Origin: Lentisphaerota bacterium
Lineage (GTDB): Bacteria > Verrucomicrobiota > Lentisphaeria > Victivallales > Victivallaceae
Length of the DNA stretch: 64,000 bases
Direction of reading: 5' to 3'
Assembly (NCBI GenBank): GCA_015061815.1
Contig: SUVW01000014.1
Span: 1 to 64,000 of the forward strand
Below, piece after piece: positions 25,762 through 34,700 of the stretch. The notes beneath the pieces are model-generated. The model had not been told where the DNA came from, searched no databases, and saw nothing but the letters and a program-made list of their open reading frames with translations. The translations under genes were made by a program, and so were the position numbers. Each line of letters starts with the position of its first letter. Position 1 is the stretch's first letter.

Positions 25762-26343
25762 TCACCATCCGAATTTCCAAAACGCCAGAACCGTATAAAT
25801 CTTGCTGTCGATCCCGCATCCGGCTTGTTCCATTTGTTCAATGAACGCAGGCAACTGACTGATTTTAACCCGGAAAACCTCAATGTTTTCACACTCTTCC
25901 TGATGATTGACGGGGATCATACCGCCCGGATAATCCCTTCCGTCGATCTCCATTCCCGCCAGAATGATGGATTCACCGGTCATCCCCGGCGAACTGTAAC
26001 CGCCATCCGTGCAAAAAAGCACCCTGCCGGAAAAACCGGTCTCTTCATAAAGTTCTCTGACCGCAGTATCTGCAGCATTTTCCCCCGGATCGATCAATCC
26101 GGCAGGAAATTCGATCATCATCTTACCCGACGGCGGACGGAACTGCCGGATCAGCACCACTTCATCATCCGGAACGATCCTTGCCACCATAAATACAGCG
26201 TGAGCCCCGCCGGAACTGCCGACCCGGTCGACCGCTTCCCAATGTCTCCGGATACCCCGGATATCTGTATAAGACAACTTTTTATAAACAAGGAAATTCC
26301 CTCTGGAAATTTCCTCAACACCGTCAATATGCGGTTTATCCAT
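25762..26343 (-). CDS. NUDIX hydrolase, ADP-ribose pyrophosphatase type
   Basis: A 193-residue NUDIX protein. The Nudix box reads GLIDPGENAADTAVRELYEETGF near residues 78-100 and fits G-x5-E-x7-REU-x-EE-x-GU, with all metal-binding glutamates present. The upstream strand VVLIRQFRPPSG and the overall length are typical of ADP-ribose/ADP-sugar pyrophosphatases, which clear ADP-ribose and related nucleotide sugars from the cytoplasm. The ATG overlaps the stop of the upstream monooxygenase-like gene by one base (TGATG). The operon also contains a CBM9-like protein and uvrA, so the enzyme may supply a housekeeping clearance role beside DNA repair. Substrate specificity is inferred. Confidence 0.9.
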   Translation of the reverse strand: MDKPHIDGVEEISRGNFLVYKKLSYTDIRGIRRHWEAVDRVGSSGGAHAVFMVARIVPDDEVVLIRQFRPPSGKMMIEFPAGLIDPGENAADTAVRELYEETGFSGRVLFCTDGGYSSPGMTGESIILAGMEIDGRDYPGGMIPVNHQEECENIEVFRVKISQLPAFIEQMEQAGCGIDSKIYTVLAFWKFGW

Positions 26344-26648
26344 CAGAGTATGATTTCCTTCAGAAAACGTCCATGCGGTTCCGCAGCCAGCAGCCCTTTG
26401 CTGCCATCACTCAAAAACTTTTGCAGATGTTCAGTGGCCATGTGTTCATCCAAAGCAGCCTGATTTTTCCACTGTTCATAAATTATGATCTCATCCGGAT
26501 CATCGGTCCGGTGCAGCCGGTAACAGATATTGCCGCTTTCCCGGACAGTTGCAGCCGCCAAGCCGATCAGAGCCGTTTCCAGCTCCCCGCCCCGTCCGGC
26601 AGCTGCCCGGACCGGGCAAAGCAGTGTGATAATCTCATCCATCTGCAA
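26343..26648 (-). CDS. Antibiotic-biosynthesis-monooxygenase (ABM/YgiN-like) domain protein
   Basis: A 101-residue single-domain protein of the dimeric alpha/beta-barrel ABM fold. The family pattern is clear: LLCPVRAAAGRGGELETAL, then SGNICYRLHRTDDPDEIIIYEQWKNQAALDEHM and a closing HLQKFL. Such small proteins include quinol monooxygenases (YgiN), heme-degrading enzymes and members of unknown function. No haem-binding or other specific residue can be assigned by eye. It is cytoplasmic, second in the operon, three bases after the CBM9-like stop, and coupled to the NUDIX gene through a one-base overlap. Confidence 0.84.
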   Translation of the reverse strand: MQMDEIITLLCPVRAAAGRGGELETALIGLAAATVRESGNICYRLHRTDDPDEIIIYEQWKNQAALDEHMATEHLQKFLSDGSKGLLAAEPHGRFLKEIIL

Positions 26649-26651
26649 ACC

Positions 26652-27302
26652 TCACTCAAAAATCAAATTGCCGAATTCATCAGGCAAATGAAAACTCAAT
26701 TTGCTCAAAGGCATCCAACTCAACCAGGTCGGATGGGATGAGCGATCGGCACATTTGGTAAAATTTGCCGTCCAACCGGCTTTTTCCGGAACACTGCCGG
26801 CGTATTTTTCAAACAATTCCACCGGAATAGCGAAACCGAGATACCAGGTCACCGGTTCAGATATCTCCTCTTCGATCCGGGCAGGAAGAGTATGATAACG
26901 CTCAACGGTCGCCAGATCTTCAACGGGCAGTTCGACATAATCACCGGTGGTGATATCCTTGCAGCGGTACAGCAGCAAAGTACCGCCGCAATTGAGTTCA
27001 AAATTGAAATAAAACTCCGAACCGGCAGGTTTGACAAAAAATTCCACACAACTGTCACGGCAAACCTGATCCTGATCCTTCTCCGCCCGGGCCACCACAT
27101 AACGGTCCTCCACCCGGAAGAGTCCGCAAATCCGCTTGCCGTCATACAGCATCTTTATCTGCACATCCGGCGTATGATCACTGTTGGCATCCGGGAACCC
27201 GAATTCGACTCCGGCAATATTGGCACTGCCCCAGACTTCAGAATCCCATCCGGCACTCAAATTCACCGGTTTGTCCGATCTTTTCACTGTATAACTTTTC
27301 AT
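26652..27302 (-). CDS. Carbohydrate-binding family 9-like protein
   Basis: A 216-residue protein consisting of a single CBM9-like beta-sandwich: KMLYDGKRICGLFRVEDRYV near residue 50, CRDSCVEFFVKPAGS near 82, FNFELNCGGTLLLYRC near 98, and WYLGFAIPVELF near 150. Proteins of this type (carbohydrate-binding family 9-like) are common in Lentisphaerae and Bacteroidetes. There is no signal peptide, which is odd for a glycan binder and suggests either a cytoplasmic role or binding of a small sugar. It is the first gene of an operon with the ABM protein, NUDIX hydrolase and uvrA. Its promoter (TTGACA, 17 bp, TATATT) lies at 27381-27353. A related module occurs inside the 1528-residue enzyme at 7880. 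Confidence 0.82.
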   Translation of the reverse strand: MKSYTVKRSDKPVNLSAGWDSEVWGSANIAGVEFGFPDANSDHTPDVQIKMLYDGKRICGLFRVEDRYVVARAEKDQDQVCRDSCVEFFVKPAGSEFYFNFELNCGGTLLLYRCKDITTGDYVELPVEDLATVERYHTLPARIEEEISEPVTWYLGFAIPVELFEKYAGSVPEKAGWTANFTKCADRSSHPTWLSWMPLSKLSFHLPDEFGNLIFE

Positions 27303-27650
27303 TTATCGATCCTTTTGGTTATTTTTCCCGATAATTATTTCACGAACAGCTAAATATAACTGTCCAATGCATATTTGTCAACCCGGTTCCGGCACAAAAC
27401 AGAAGATTTTGTCACAGTGACGATTGTAAAAGTTCACAAGGACTGCAATGTTACGCGGGTATCATTTCCCGGTCAAGCTGAATGCATATTGAAAAAAGCA
27501 GATCGCTTGAGTAAATTGTCAGTCATAACCTGGCACGCAATATCGCAATAATTCTGCCGCAACATCCTGATCCGCACACTATTCCTGCGGAATCTGCGGA
27601 CAACAAAAAGGAAGAGCTTTTTTACAAATCCGGGAAAATCAGCAGTATCT
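27303..27650. other. Intergenic region with promoter and no gene
   Basis: About 350 bases between the aas-like gene and the CBM9 operon. It holds the operon promoter at 27353-27381 and a short perfect inverted repeat GTCAC-A-GTGAC near 27412-27424. The segment next to the aas-like stop has an imperfect TCCGCA/TGCGGA stem without a T-tract. Nothing else is seen. Confidence 0.5.
27353..27381 (-). promoter_or_regulatory. Promoter of the CBM9-ABM-NUDIX-uvrA operon
   Basis: TTGACA (27381-27376), 17-bp spacer and TATATT (27358-27353) on the minus strand, one of the best matches in the window. Confidence 0.7.
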
Positions 27651-30600
27651 TCAATTCTCCCGCCCGGCGGCGATCTTTTCCGCGATCTCCCGTAAAAGCG
27701 ACAGATCCGGTTTGCCGCTGCCCAACAGCGGAAGCTGTTCCACTTTATAAAAATTCTGAACCTTCGGTATCCATAAGTTGGATATACTGCGTTCACGCAG
27801 CTGACTGACCACCTCTTCCGGAGAAAACGGCATCTCTCCGGTATAAAGCACCAGCAATGCCTCTCCTTTTCCCGGATCGGGAATACTTCCGACAGCCACC
27901 ACCCGGTTCTCCCCGGCACACATCTCGTTGATGATCCTTTCCACCATCTCATGCGGAACCATCTCTCCGGCGATTTTGCTGAATCGGGAAAGTCTGCCGC
28001 AGATATGTATGTAACCATTTTTATCCATCCGGGCAATATCTCCGGTTTTATAATAATCATCTGCCATGACTTCGGCAGTCAACTCCTCATTATTCAAATA
28101 TCCCTGCATGACCAATGCCCCTTTTACACAGAGTATCCCTTCTTCTCCCGGCTCCACCGGTTTGAATGTCAGCGGGTCAAGTATACGCACGGAAATATTC
28201 TCCAGCGGGATACCGATACTGTCCTTGCATCCGGGCACTTTACCGGTATGGGAAATATCGCTTGCCAGATTGACCGAAACTACCGGCGACAATTCCGTGC
28301 ATCCGTAACACTCCACCACCTCCAGTTTGCCGGCAGTAAGTTCTCTGACCTTTGCTGCGATATCATCACGCAACTTTTCAGCTCCGGTGGCAATCAGCCG
28401 GAGAGAGTCAAGATCCTCCTTTTTACAGCGGCGCAGATACTTCTGCAAAAATGACGGTGTGGCAAAAAGCATTGTTGCCCGGAATCTGGAAATCGCTCCG
28501 CATACCGCCGCAGCATCCAGCGGATTGGGAACATATACTACCGGACAACTGTACAACCAGGGCATCCAGAAGCAGACATTCAACCCGAAAGAGTGGAACA
28601 ATGGCAGATTACCGATCACCAGATCATTACTGTCCACTGCAAATCCGCAGGCAACACTCCGGGCATTACTGTTCAGATTATGATGCGACAGCCGTATCCC
28701 CTTGGGATTACCGGTGGAACCGCTGGAAAAAAGCAAAACCGCATCCTGCTTCAAATCAAATGCCGACAATGGAGATATCATATTCATAAACTCTCCGGAC
28801 GGCAGTAAAAGTATTCCCATTCCGGCCAATATTCTTCCGGCAAGCGGCATCTCCCGTTCCAAATCCTCCAGATAATACCCCTTTTCCCCGGGCGATATCC
28901 GGATTTTTTTCAGGAAATCCCGGGCGGTTATCACCATATTGATCCGGGCGTTCCCGAGCGATATATCCAAAACCTCCTGTGACGAACTGTAATTCAGCGG
29001 CACCGGTATCCGGTCCGCCATCAATACCGCCAGAAAAGTTTTTACCATATCAGTGCCATTGGGCAGCAGAATTCCCACATAACGCTCATCAGATGATATT
29101 TTCCGCCGTATCATCCGGCTCAAAACCACTGCTTCCGACACCAGAGAGAATGCAGAATACCGCCGTCCGCTGCAATCGGAAAACATCGGTTTCCACAAGT
29201 TTTTTCTGGCAGTTTTCACAGCGGCATAATGCAAAGTAACTTCGCCTGGAAGAGCCTCCTGCGCCGCTTCAGCTCCCAACTCGATTATCTTCTGCCTGAT
29301 TTCAAACACCGGGGTATCATGAGCCAACGGTTTACCGAAAGAAACCGCCGAAAAAAACGGCATCGAAATTTTACGCTTCAACCCGGGACGGCTGAAAAAG
29401 TTGGAAAACACACTCCCCCAGGCAAAAGATATATTTACCGGAATAATCGGCACATCCACTTCAGCCGGAAGCATTTTTTCGTATCCCTGTTTGAATTCCC
29501 CGACCAGACCGTTGCCGGTCAATCTTCCTTCCGGGAAAACACAAACCAGACCGTTGCCGGCCAGATGGCTTCTGATCTCTTTCAGCAGCAAACCCATGCT
29601 CTTGATCTTCCCCACCCCGGGGACCCGGAAAAAACCGGTCATTCTGGCGATAAACCCCAACAGCGGCAATGAAAAATAGTCATCATAAAGCAAAAAACGG
29701 ATTTGACGGCTGGTACAGGCACTGACCAATATACTGTCTATCGCAGAAACATGGTTGCATAATAGTAGAGCCGGACCGCGTTCCGGAATATTTTCAGCTC
29801 CGCTTACCCGCACCCGGTAAAAGGAGTGTCCGAGTGTAAGAATAATAAAACGGAGCATAAAATTAGGCAGTATCCACATCGCCAAAAACGTAAAAATGAA
29901 TACCGTAAACGCAAAACCGCCAAAAAGAATTTGAAAAGGAATTTGCGGAATTTTATCAGAAAGCACCCCGTATCCGCCCTCCCCGCCTGGAGAGAACAAT
30001 ATCACCAGCAGCATTGCAACCGAACATACCGCAAAGGATGCAGCTTTTTTCAAAGACAGCGCAATACCGCGAACTTCCGGACGGATACGCTGAAAAATAT
30101 AACTGCGCAGAGGAATCAGCAGCAAACCTCCGGAAAATCCGGCAAATACAGCCCAACACCACGCTCCGGCGTAAAACAGTATTTCCAGAGAAGTTCCACC
30201 GGGGATATTGATCATGATCTGACGTACCGTTCCCGGAAAAAAAACCATAAACGGCAAAGATACAGTTATCCCCAATGCTCCAAGCGGGATCAATCCCAGT
30301 TCGATCTTGTTGCTTGACAGTATCCCGGCACAGAAACATCCGGCGACCAACCCCAATCCCGGAGCCAGCAGCAACAGCACCACACTGGATAAATTCCCCA
30401 TGTGCAATACATTTTTTCCGAAAAGCATCAATAACGGCAGGGCGGTTATTCCCAATCCGGTAAAACATATTTCCCCTATCGCCGAAGCCCGCAAACTGAC
30501 CGCATTGCCCAATCCCCGGAAACCTGCCTGAAGTGTCCGGCGAAACGGATAAGCCAATTCCCTTTTTTTCTGAACCGGCGTTATCACCGGCACGATCTTC

Positions 30601-31163
30601 ACTGCCGCATACAACCCGCATATTCCGGCTAAAAGCAACATCTCCCATGCCGCCCCCAGATAAAAACCGCAGGGGATCACCACTATCCCGGCAATAAATC
30701 CCGACACTGCCGCAGAAAATGTCCTGCCGCACGCTCCGGATAATTCCGGTTCAGAGAAACTTTCCGGCAGCAATCCGTCCAGAGCCGGATTGCCGAATGC
30801 CCTTACCGCCGACAACAAAAATATCAGTATCAACATCCCCGATGGCCACAACCTGCCGCCGGTATTCTGCAAAGCGTATCCGGGAAACAGCAGAATCAAT
30901 ACTTCCAGCATACGGGCGGCGATCACCACGTAACGCTTGGGCAAATGGTCGGAAATAAATCCGCTGAATACCGGCAAAAGCAGTACCGGAACCAGATAAC
31001 AAGCCAGAGCTGCAAATAAAAATGCCGGATGCTTCAAATTTTCCGGAACACTGTACAACACCAGCAATACCGCCCAGGTATTGAATCCGCTGTTGCAAAA
31101 TGCTCCGAAAAACCCAGCCACCGCCAATGGCATTACCCGCCGTGACATAGTAAAACAACGCAT
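27651..31163 (-). CDS. aas: MFS transporter / PlsC acyltransferase / acyl-ACP synthetase fusion (LplT-Aas type)
   Basis: A 1170-residue three-part protein. Residues about 1-430 form a major-facilitator membrane domain like the lysophospholipid flippase LplT. Residues about 450-640 are a PlsC acyltransferase with NHVSAID (H-x4-D) near 469 and FPEGRLTGNG near 535. Residues about 660-1170 are an AMP-binding adenylating domain with SSGSTGNPKG near 814 and YKTGDIARMDKNGYI near 1045. Together these match fused LplT-Aas proteins that import lysophospholipid and re-acylate it using acyl-ACP made by the synthetase domain. The protein is an inner-membrane one. It is fourth in the lpxK-galK-trpS operon, 44 bp after trpS. 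An alternative start five codons in is possible. Confidence 0.9.
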   Translation of the reverse strand: MRCFTMSRRVMPLAVAGFFGAFCNSGFNTWAVLLVLYSVPENLKHPAFLFAALACYLVPVLLLPVFSGFISDHLPKRYVVIAARMLEVLILLFPGYALQNTGGRLWPSGMLILIFLLSAVRAFGNPALDGLLPESFSEPELSGACGRTFSAAVSGFIAGIVVIPCGFYLGAAWEMLLLAGICGLYAAVKIVPVITPVQKKRELAYPFRRTLQAGFRGLGNAVSLRASAIGEICFTGLGITALPLLMLFGKNVLHMGNLSSVVLLLLAPGLGLVAGCFCAGILSSNKIELGLIPLGALGITVSLPFMVFFPGTVRQIMINIPGGTSLEILFYAGAWCWAVFAGFSGGLLLIPLRSYIFQRIRPEVRGIALSLKKAASFAVCSVAMLLVILFSPGGEGGYGVLSDKIPQIPFQILFGGFAFTVFIFTFLAMWILPNFMLRFIILTLGHSFYRVRVSGAENIPERGPALLLCNHVSAIDSILVSACTSRQIRFLLYDDYFSLPLLGFIARMTGFFRVPGVGKIKSMGLLLKEIRSHLAGNGLVCVFPEGRLTGNGLVGEFKQGYEKMLPAEVDVPIIPVNISFAWGSVFSNFFSRPGLKRKISMPFFSAVSFGKPLAHDTPVFEIRQKIIELGAEAAQEALPGEVTLHYAAVKTARKNLWKPMFSDCSGRRYSAFSLVSEAVVLSRMIRRKISSDERYVGILLPNGTDMVKTFLAVLMADRIPVPLNYSSSQEVLDISLGNARINMVITARDFLKKIRISPGEKGYYLEDLEREMPLAGRILAGMGILLLPSGEFMNMISPLSAFDLKQDAVLLFSSGSTGNPKGIRLSHHNLNSNARSVACGFAVDSNDLVIGNLPLFHSFGLNVCFWMPWLYSCPVVYVPNPLDAAAVCGAISRFRATMLFATPSFLQKYLRRCKKEDLDSLRLIATGAEKLRDDIAAKVRELTAGKLEVVECYGCTELSPVVSVNLASDISHTGKVPGCKDSIGIPLENISVRILDPLTFKPVEPGEEGILCVKGALVMQGYLNNEELTAEVMADDYYKTGDIARMDKNGYIHICGRLSRFSKIAGEMVPHEMVERIINEMCAGENRVVAVGSIPDPGKGEALLVLYTGEMPFSPEEVVSQLRERSISNLWIPKVQNFYKVEQLPLLGSGKPDLSLLREIAEKIAAGREN

Positions 31164-31207
31164 ATAAACCGTACTCTTTGAGGATAAATTGAGTGAAAAC
31201 CTCTAAA

Positions 31208-32170
31208 TTATTTCAGTCCGACAGCCTTACGGACCTTATCCAAAGTCACATTGGCGGCCTCCCTGGCCCGTTCCCCGTTTTTACGGAGCAATTCATCCAC
31301 GAAATCCAGATTGGCTTCCAACTCTGCCCGTCTGGCCCGCATAGGAGCGAAAAATTCCCACATTTTTTCAAAAAGTTCCTGCTTGGCGTGACCGTAACCA
31401 TAGTTCCCCGCCCGGTATTTTTCCTTCATTGCCGTCAACTCGGCTTCACTGGCAAAAAGTTTATAAAGCGCCACCACATTACACGATTCCGGATCTTTCG
31501 GTTCTTCCAGCCCCTTGCAGTCGGTAACGATACTCATGACCGTTTTGCGCAAGGCTTTTTCTTTTCCGAAAATCGGGATGGTGTTATTATAGCTTTTGGA
31601 CATCTTCTGTCCGTCGATACCCGGCACGATCGCCACCTGATCCGGGATGTAACCATCCGGTATCGTAAAAATTTCACCGTATTCGTTATTGAATTTGATC
31701 GCAAGGTCACGGGTTATTTCCAAATGCTGCTTCTGATCCTTGCCGACCGGCACCAACCCGGCATTGTAAAGCAGAATATCCGCCGCCATCAGCACCGGAT
31801 AAGAGAACAATCCATTATTCGGCAGAAATCCTTTGGCAATCTTATCCTTGTAACTGTGGGCCCGTTCCAGAAATCCCAGAGGAGTGACCGTATTGAGTAT
31901 CCACATCAACTCACACACTTCCGGCACGGCGGACTGACGGAAAAATACCGTTTTTTCAGTATCCACCCCGCAAGCAAGAAAATCGAGGGTCAAATTGATG
32001 ATGCGCTCACGGAGCTGTTCCGGTGCCGGATTGGTAGTCAAAGCGTGATAATCTGCGATAAAGAGAAAAGATTCTCCCTTGTCCTGCAATTCACAAACCT
32101 GACGCATTGCGCCGAAATAATTTCCAAGATGGGGTGTGCCGGATGGCTGAATTCCTGTAAGTATACGCAT
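31208..32170 (-). CDS. trpS: Tryptophanyl-tRNA synthetase
   Basis: TrpS, 320 residues, the standard class I synthetase that charges tRNA-Trp. The HIGH-like signature appears as QPSGTPHLGNYFG at residues 8-20 and the KMSKS loop as KMSKSYNN near 190. The Rossmann elements DYHALTT and LMAADILLYNAG, and the C-terminal helical anticodon-binding region, are all present. A TTTTGGAGA site precedes the ATG at 32170. It lies 41 bp after galK and 44 bp before the LplT-Aas gene, with no promoter evident in either gap, so it is probably read through from the lpxK promoter. Confidence 0.97.
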   Translation of the reverse strand: MRILTGIQPSGTPHLGNYFGAMRQVCELQDKGESFLFIADYHALTTNPAPEQLRERIINLTLDFLACGVDTEKTVFFRQSAVPEVCELMWILNTVTPLGFLERAHSYKDKIAKGFLPNNGLFSYPVLMAADILLYNAGLVPVGKDQKQHLEITRDLAIKFNNEYGEIFTIPDGYIPDQVAIVPGIDGQKMSKSYNNTIPIFGKEKALRKTVMSIVTDCKGLEEPKDPESCNVVALYKLFASEAELTAMKEKYRAGNYGYGHAKQELFEKMWEFFAPMRARRAELEANLDFVDELLRKNGERAREAANVTLDKVRKAVGLK

Positions 32171-32211
32171 TTTTTCTCCAAAAATATTATTTTAGATGGC
32201 TTTCAAAGTCT

Positions 32212-33363
32212 TCACTTGATTATTTTTGCTCCGTCACCCAGAGAACAGATAAATACTTCTGCCTCGATCCCGGTGCGTTTCAGATACTCTTTCCGGACTC
32301 TTCCGGCGTAATCAGCTGCCTCATCAGCCTTGACCAGATGGATGGTTATACCGCCGAATCCGCCTCCGGAAAGCCGCGCCCCCAGACAAGCCGGATCATG
32401 ACGGGCGATATCCACCAGAATATCCAGCTCTTCACTGCTGTTTTCAAAGTTTTCAACGCTGGATAAGTGAGAAGCAAAAAGCAACTCTCCAAAACCCTGC
32501 ACATCACCTTTGCTCAACAATCCGGCAGCCTGTTTCACCCTGGCACACTCTCCGGTGACATGGGCCGCCCGCCGGAATTCCCGGTCAGACAAATATTTTC
32601 CGGCCTCTGCCAGCTGTTCAGGAGTTATATCCCGCAAAGTCCGGCTGCCCGGATATATACCGGAGAGGATTTTAGCGGCATTTTCACAATCCTGCCGCCG
32701 GATATTGTAATCAGAATCCACCAGGGTGTGCTTTTTCATAGAGTTGATGACCACAAACACATATCCGCTTGGCAGAGCATGCGTACCAACGACCTCAACA
32801 CTGCGGAAGTCACTCATTATGATCGAATCTTTTTTTCCGAAAAGCGAACTGAATTGATCAAGCAGACCGGTTTTCAAACCGAGAAAATTATTCTCCACCC
32901 CCTGCCCGGCTCTGGCCAGCTCGGCCGGTGAGATGTCAAATCCGGCAACATGGGAAAAAGCCAATCCGCAGGCCACTTCCAATGCCGCTGAACTGCTCAT
33001 ACCGGCAGACAACGGCACTTTGCTTTCCAAACCGGCGACAAACGCAAAAGGCTTGAATCCGCGTTCCCGCAGCTCTTTAAGCATTCCGATAATATACTTG
33101 CTGCCGTTGCGCGGCGGATTGCGATCCAGTGCCGACAAGTCAAAACTCATTTCCGCATTATCCCGGAAATCCCGGATCACACATCTGCTGCCGGCCACCG
33201 GAGCAAGAACAAAACCGGTCGTCTGTCCCACAGCACATGAGAGAACAAAACCTTCATTGTAATCCGTATGATTTCCCAGAACTTCCAATCTTCCCGGTGC
33301 CTGGGCTGCAACCGCCGGAGCCATCTTGAATCCGGCAGTAAACCTTTCGATCAACTGCTGCAT
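32212..33363 (-). CDS. galK: Galactokinase
   Basis: A 383-residue GHMP kinase that phosphorylates galactose at C1, the first committed step of the Leloir pathway. The GalK signature APGRLEVLGNHTDYNEG is near residues 22-38, the phosphate-binding loop PLSAGMSSSAALE near 117, and the third motif GARLSGGGFGG near 325. It is cytoplasmic. The other Leloir genes are not in this window. It sits 13 bp after lpxK and 41 bp before trpS in an operon otherwise devoted to lipid A, tRNA charging and phospholipid repair, an unusual location for a catabolic kinase. That leaves open a role in salvage of galactose for cell-envelope sugars. Confidence 0.95.
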   Translation of the reverse strand: MQQLIERFTAGFKMAPAVAAQAPGRLEVLGNHTDYNEGFVLSCAVGQTTGFVLAPVAGSRCVIRDFRDNAEMSFDLSALDRNPPRNGSKYIIGMLKELRERGFKPFAFVAGLESKVPLSAGMSSSAALEVACGLAFSHVAGFDISPAELARAGQGVENNFLGLKTGLLDQFSSLFGKKDSIIMSDFRSVEVVGTHALPSGYVFVVINSMKKHTLVDSDYNIRRQDCENAAKILSGIYPGSRTLRDITPEQLAEAGKYLSDREFRRAAHVTGECARVKQAAGLLSKGDVQGFGELLFASHLSSVENFENSSEELDILVDIARHDPACLGARLSGGGFGGITIHLVKADEAADYAGRVRKEYLKRTGIEAEVFICSLGDGAKIIK

Positions 33364-33376
33364 ATTTCCCCTTTCC

Positions 33377-34549
33377 TCACATAAAACAAATTCGTGAAAT
33401 ACATTGATTGAAACTCTCCTGACCGCTTAAAATGTCGATCTGGATACGCAAATAAAGTATCGGCACATCACACCGGTCCAACCGGGGTATCCGCACCGCA
33501 TCCTTTTCTGTAGTGACTATCATCTCCGCTCCGGCAGCTTTTGCCTGATTGACAAAATCGATGATCTCCTGCTGGGTGTACCGGTGGTGATCGGCGAAGT
33601 GATCTTTCAAAACCAGTTCTGCTCCGAAATCTTCCAGAAAACGCTCAAAACTGTCCGGACGGGCGATTGCCGACAAAGCCGCCACCCGTGCTGTTTTCAA
33701 TGCCGACAACGGCAATATCTCTTTGGATTCAAGAGTCACCAGATGCTGGGGCTTATGGCAGCACTCGATTATTTCGGCCCGTCTGGTATGACGGCGCAAG
33801 AAACGTTTCAGATGTCCGATACGGTGGCTGCCGTCGGATTTGGTGAGAAAAATATAATCCGCGCGACGGATATTTTTTATCGGCTCCCGCAGGATACCGC
33901 GCGGCAGCACATGCCCGTTGCCGAATGGATCGGAAGAATCGACCAGTACGATATTAATGTGCGGCTTGAGCATCAGATATTGAAAACCATCGTCAAGAAT
34001 GATCACATCGCTCTGAAAATTGTCGATCGCATAAATGCCGGATTTCACCCGGTCCTTATCCACAACAACCGCAACATCATGCAAATTGGATGCCAGCATG
34101 TACGGTTCATCCCCGGCGTATTCCGAATTCAGCAGCAGATTTTTGCCATCGGAAACCACTTTGGGCGGAGTTTCAATTTTGCGGTGTTGAAAAACATGAG
34201 CTATCTTCTCTCCGAATGTCCGTTTTTTACTGCGGTACCCCCGGCTTAAAATCGCCACTTTGCGGCCATTGGCCGACAAGGTTCTGGCAAAAACCTCCAC
34301 CACCGGAGTTTTTCCGGTCCCGCCGCAACTCAAATTACCGATGCTGACCACAAGACATCCCAAAGCATGGTTGCGGATAACTCTTTTATCATACATCCAG
34401 ACCCGGAACTGCACCGCCATGCGGTAGAAACGGGAAGCGACAAACAGCACATTGATCAGCATCCGGTCAAACCACCGGCGGCGGCGGCCGGACATGACCT
34501 CCAGAAAATATTGTTCAAGATGCTCACTGTCCAATCTGAATTTATGCAT
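33377..34549 (-). CDS. lpxK: Tetraacyldisaccharide 4'-kinase
   Basis: LpxK, 390 residues, phosphorylates the 4' position of the lipid A disaccharide at the cytoplasmic face of the inner membrane. The P-loop is [12 protein letters not shown] near residue 80, followed by [26 protein letters not shown] and [10 protein letters not shown], all typical of the family. A hydrophobic segment near residues 30-55 serves as membrane anchor. Presence of lpxK shows a lipid A-containing outer membrane. The ATG at 34549 behind GAGGAAA is preferred over an in-frame start 31 codons upstream that overlaps the promoter (34618-34590). It heads the lpxK-galK-trpS-aas operon. Confidence 0.95.
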   Translation of the reverse strand: MHKFRLDSEHLEQYFLEVMSGRRRRWFDRMLINVLFVASRFYRMAVQFRVWMYDKRVIRNHALGCLVVSIGNLSCGGTGKTPVVEVFARTLSANGRKVAILSRGYRSKKRTFGEKIAHVFQHRKIETPPKVVSDGKNLLLNSEYAGDEPYMLASNLHDVAVVVDKDRVKSGIYAIDNFQSDVIILDDGFQYLMLKPHINIVLVDSSDPFGNGHVLPRGILREPIKNIRRADYIFLTKSDGSHRIGHLKRFLRRHTRRAEIIECCHKPQHLVTLESKEILPLSALKTARVAALSAIARPDSFERFLEDFGAELVLKDHFADHHRYTQQEIIDFVNQAKAAGAEMIVTTEKDAVRIPRLDRCDVPILYLRIQIDILSGQESFNQCISRICFM

Positions 34550-34589
34550 TTGACACCATTTTTCCTCAACAACAATTACTATTTGATTT

Positions 34590-34618
34590 AATATACCGCA
34601 CTTTTCTGCTTTACGCAA
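34590..34618 (-). promoter_or_regulatory. Promoter of the lpxK operon
   Basis: TTGCGT (34618-34613), 17-bp spacer and TATATT (34595-34590) on the minus strand, divergent from the mutM promoter beside it. Confidence 0.62.
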
Positions 34619-34627
34619 GGAAAATAG

Positions 34628-34656
34628 TTGAAATTTTATCATTTAGGTGCTACATT
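34628..34656 (+). promoter_or_regulatory. Promoter of mutM
   Basis: TTGAAA (34628-34633), 17-bp spacer and TACATT (34651-34656), about 45 bp before the mutM start. Confidence 0.55.
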
Positions 34657-34700
34657 AATCCCGGAAAGTAAATTGCACACAACACAGAAAGGCGGAAAAA

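Noticed and set aside
27473-28060. Separate gene downstream of the LplT-Aas fusion
   Set aside because: Most of it lies inside the AMP-binding domain in another frame, and the part beyond the stop has no start site or motif.
29956-30732. Minus-strand reading frame overlapping the LplT-Aas fusion in another frame
   Set aside because: Overlaps the MFS-domain coding sequence, which reads as continuous membrane helices in its own frame.
31193-32311. Long plus-strand reading frame opposite trpS (about 370 codons)
   Set aside because: Antisense shadow of trpS, which has all family motifs; the shadow has no recognisable protein pattern.
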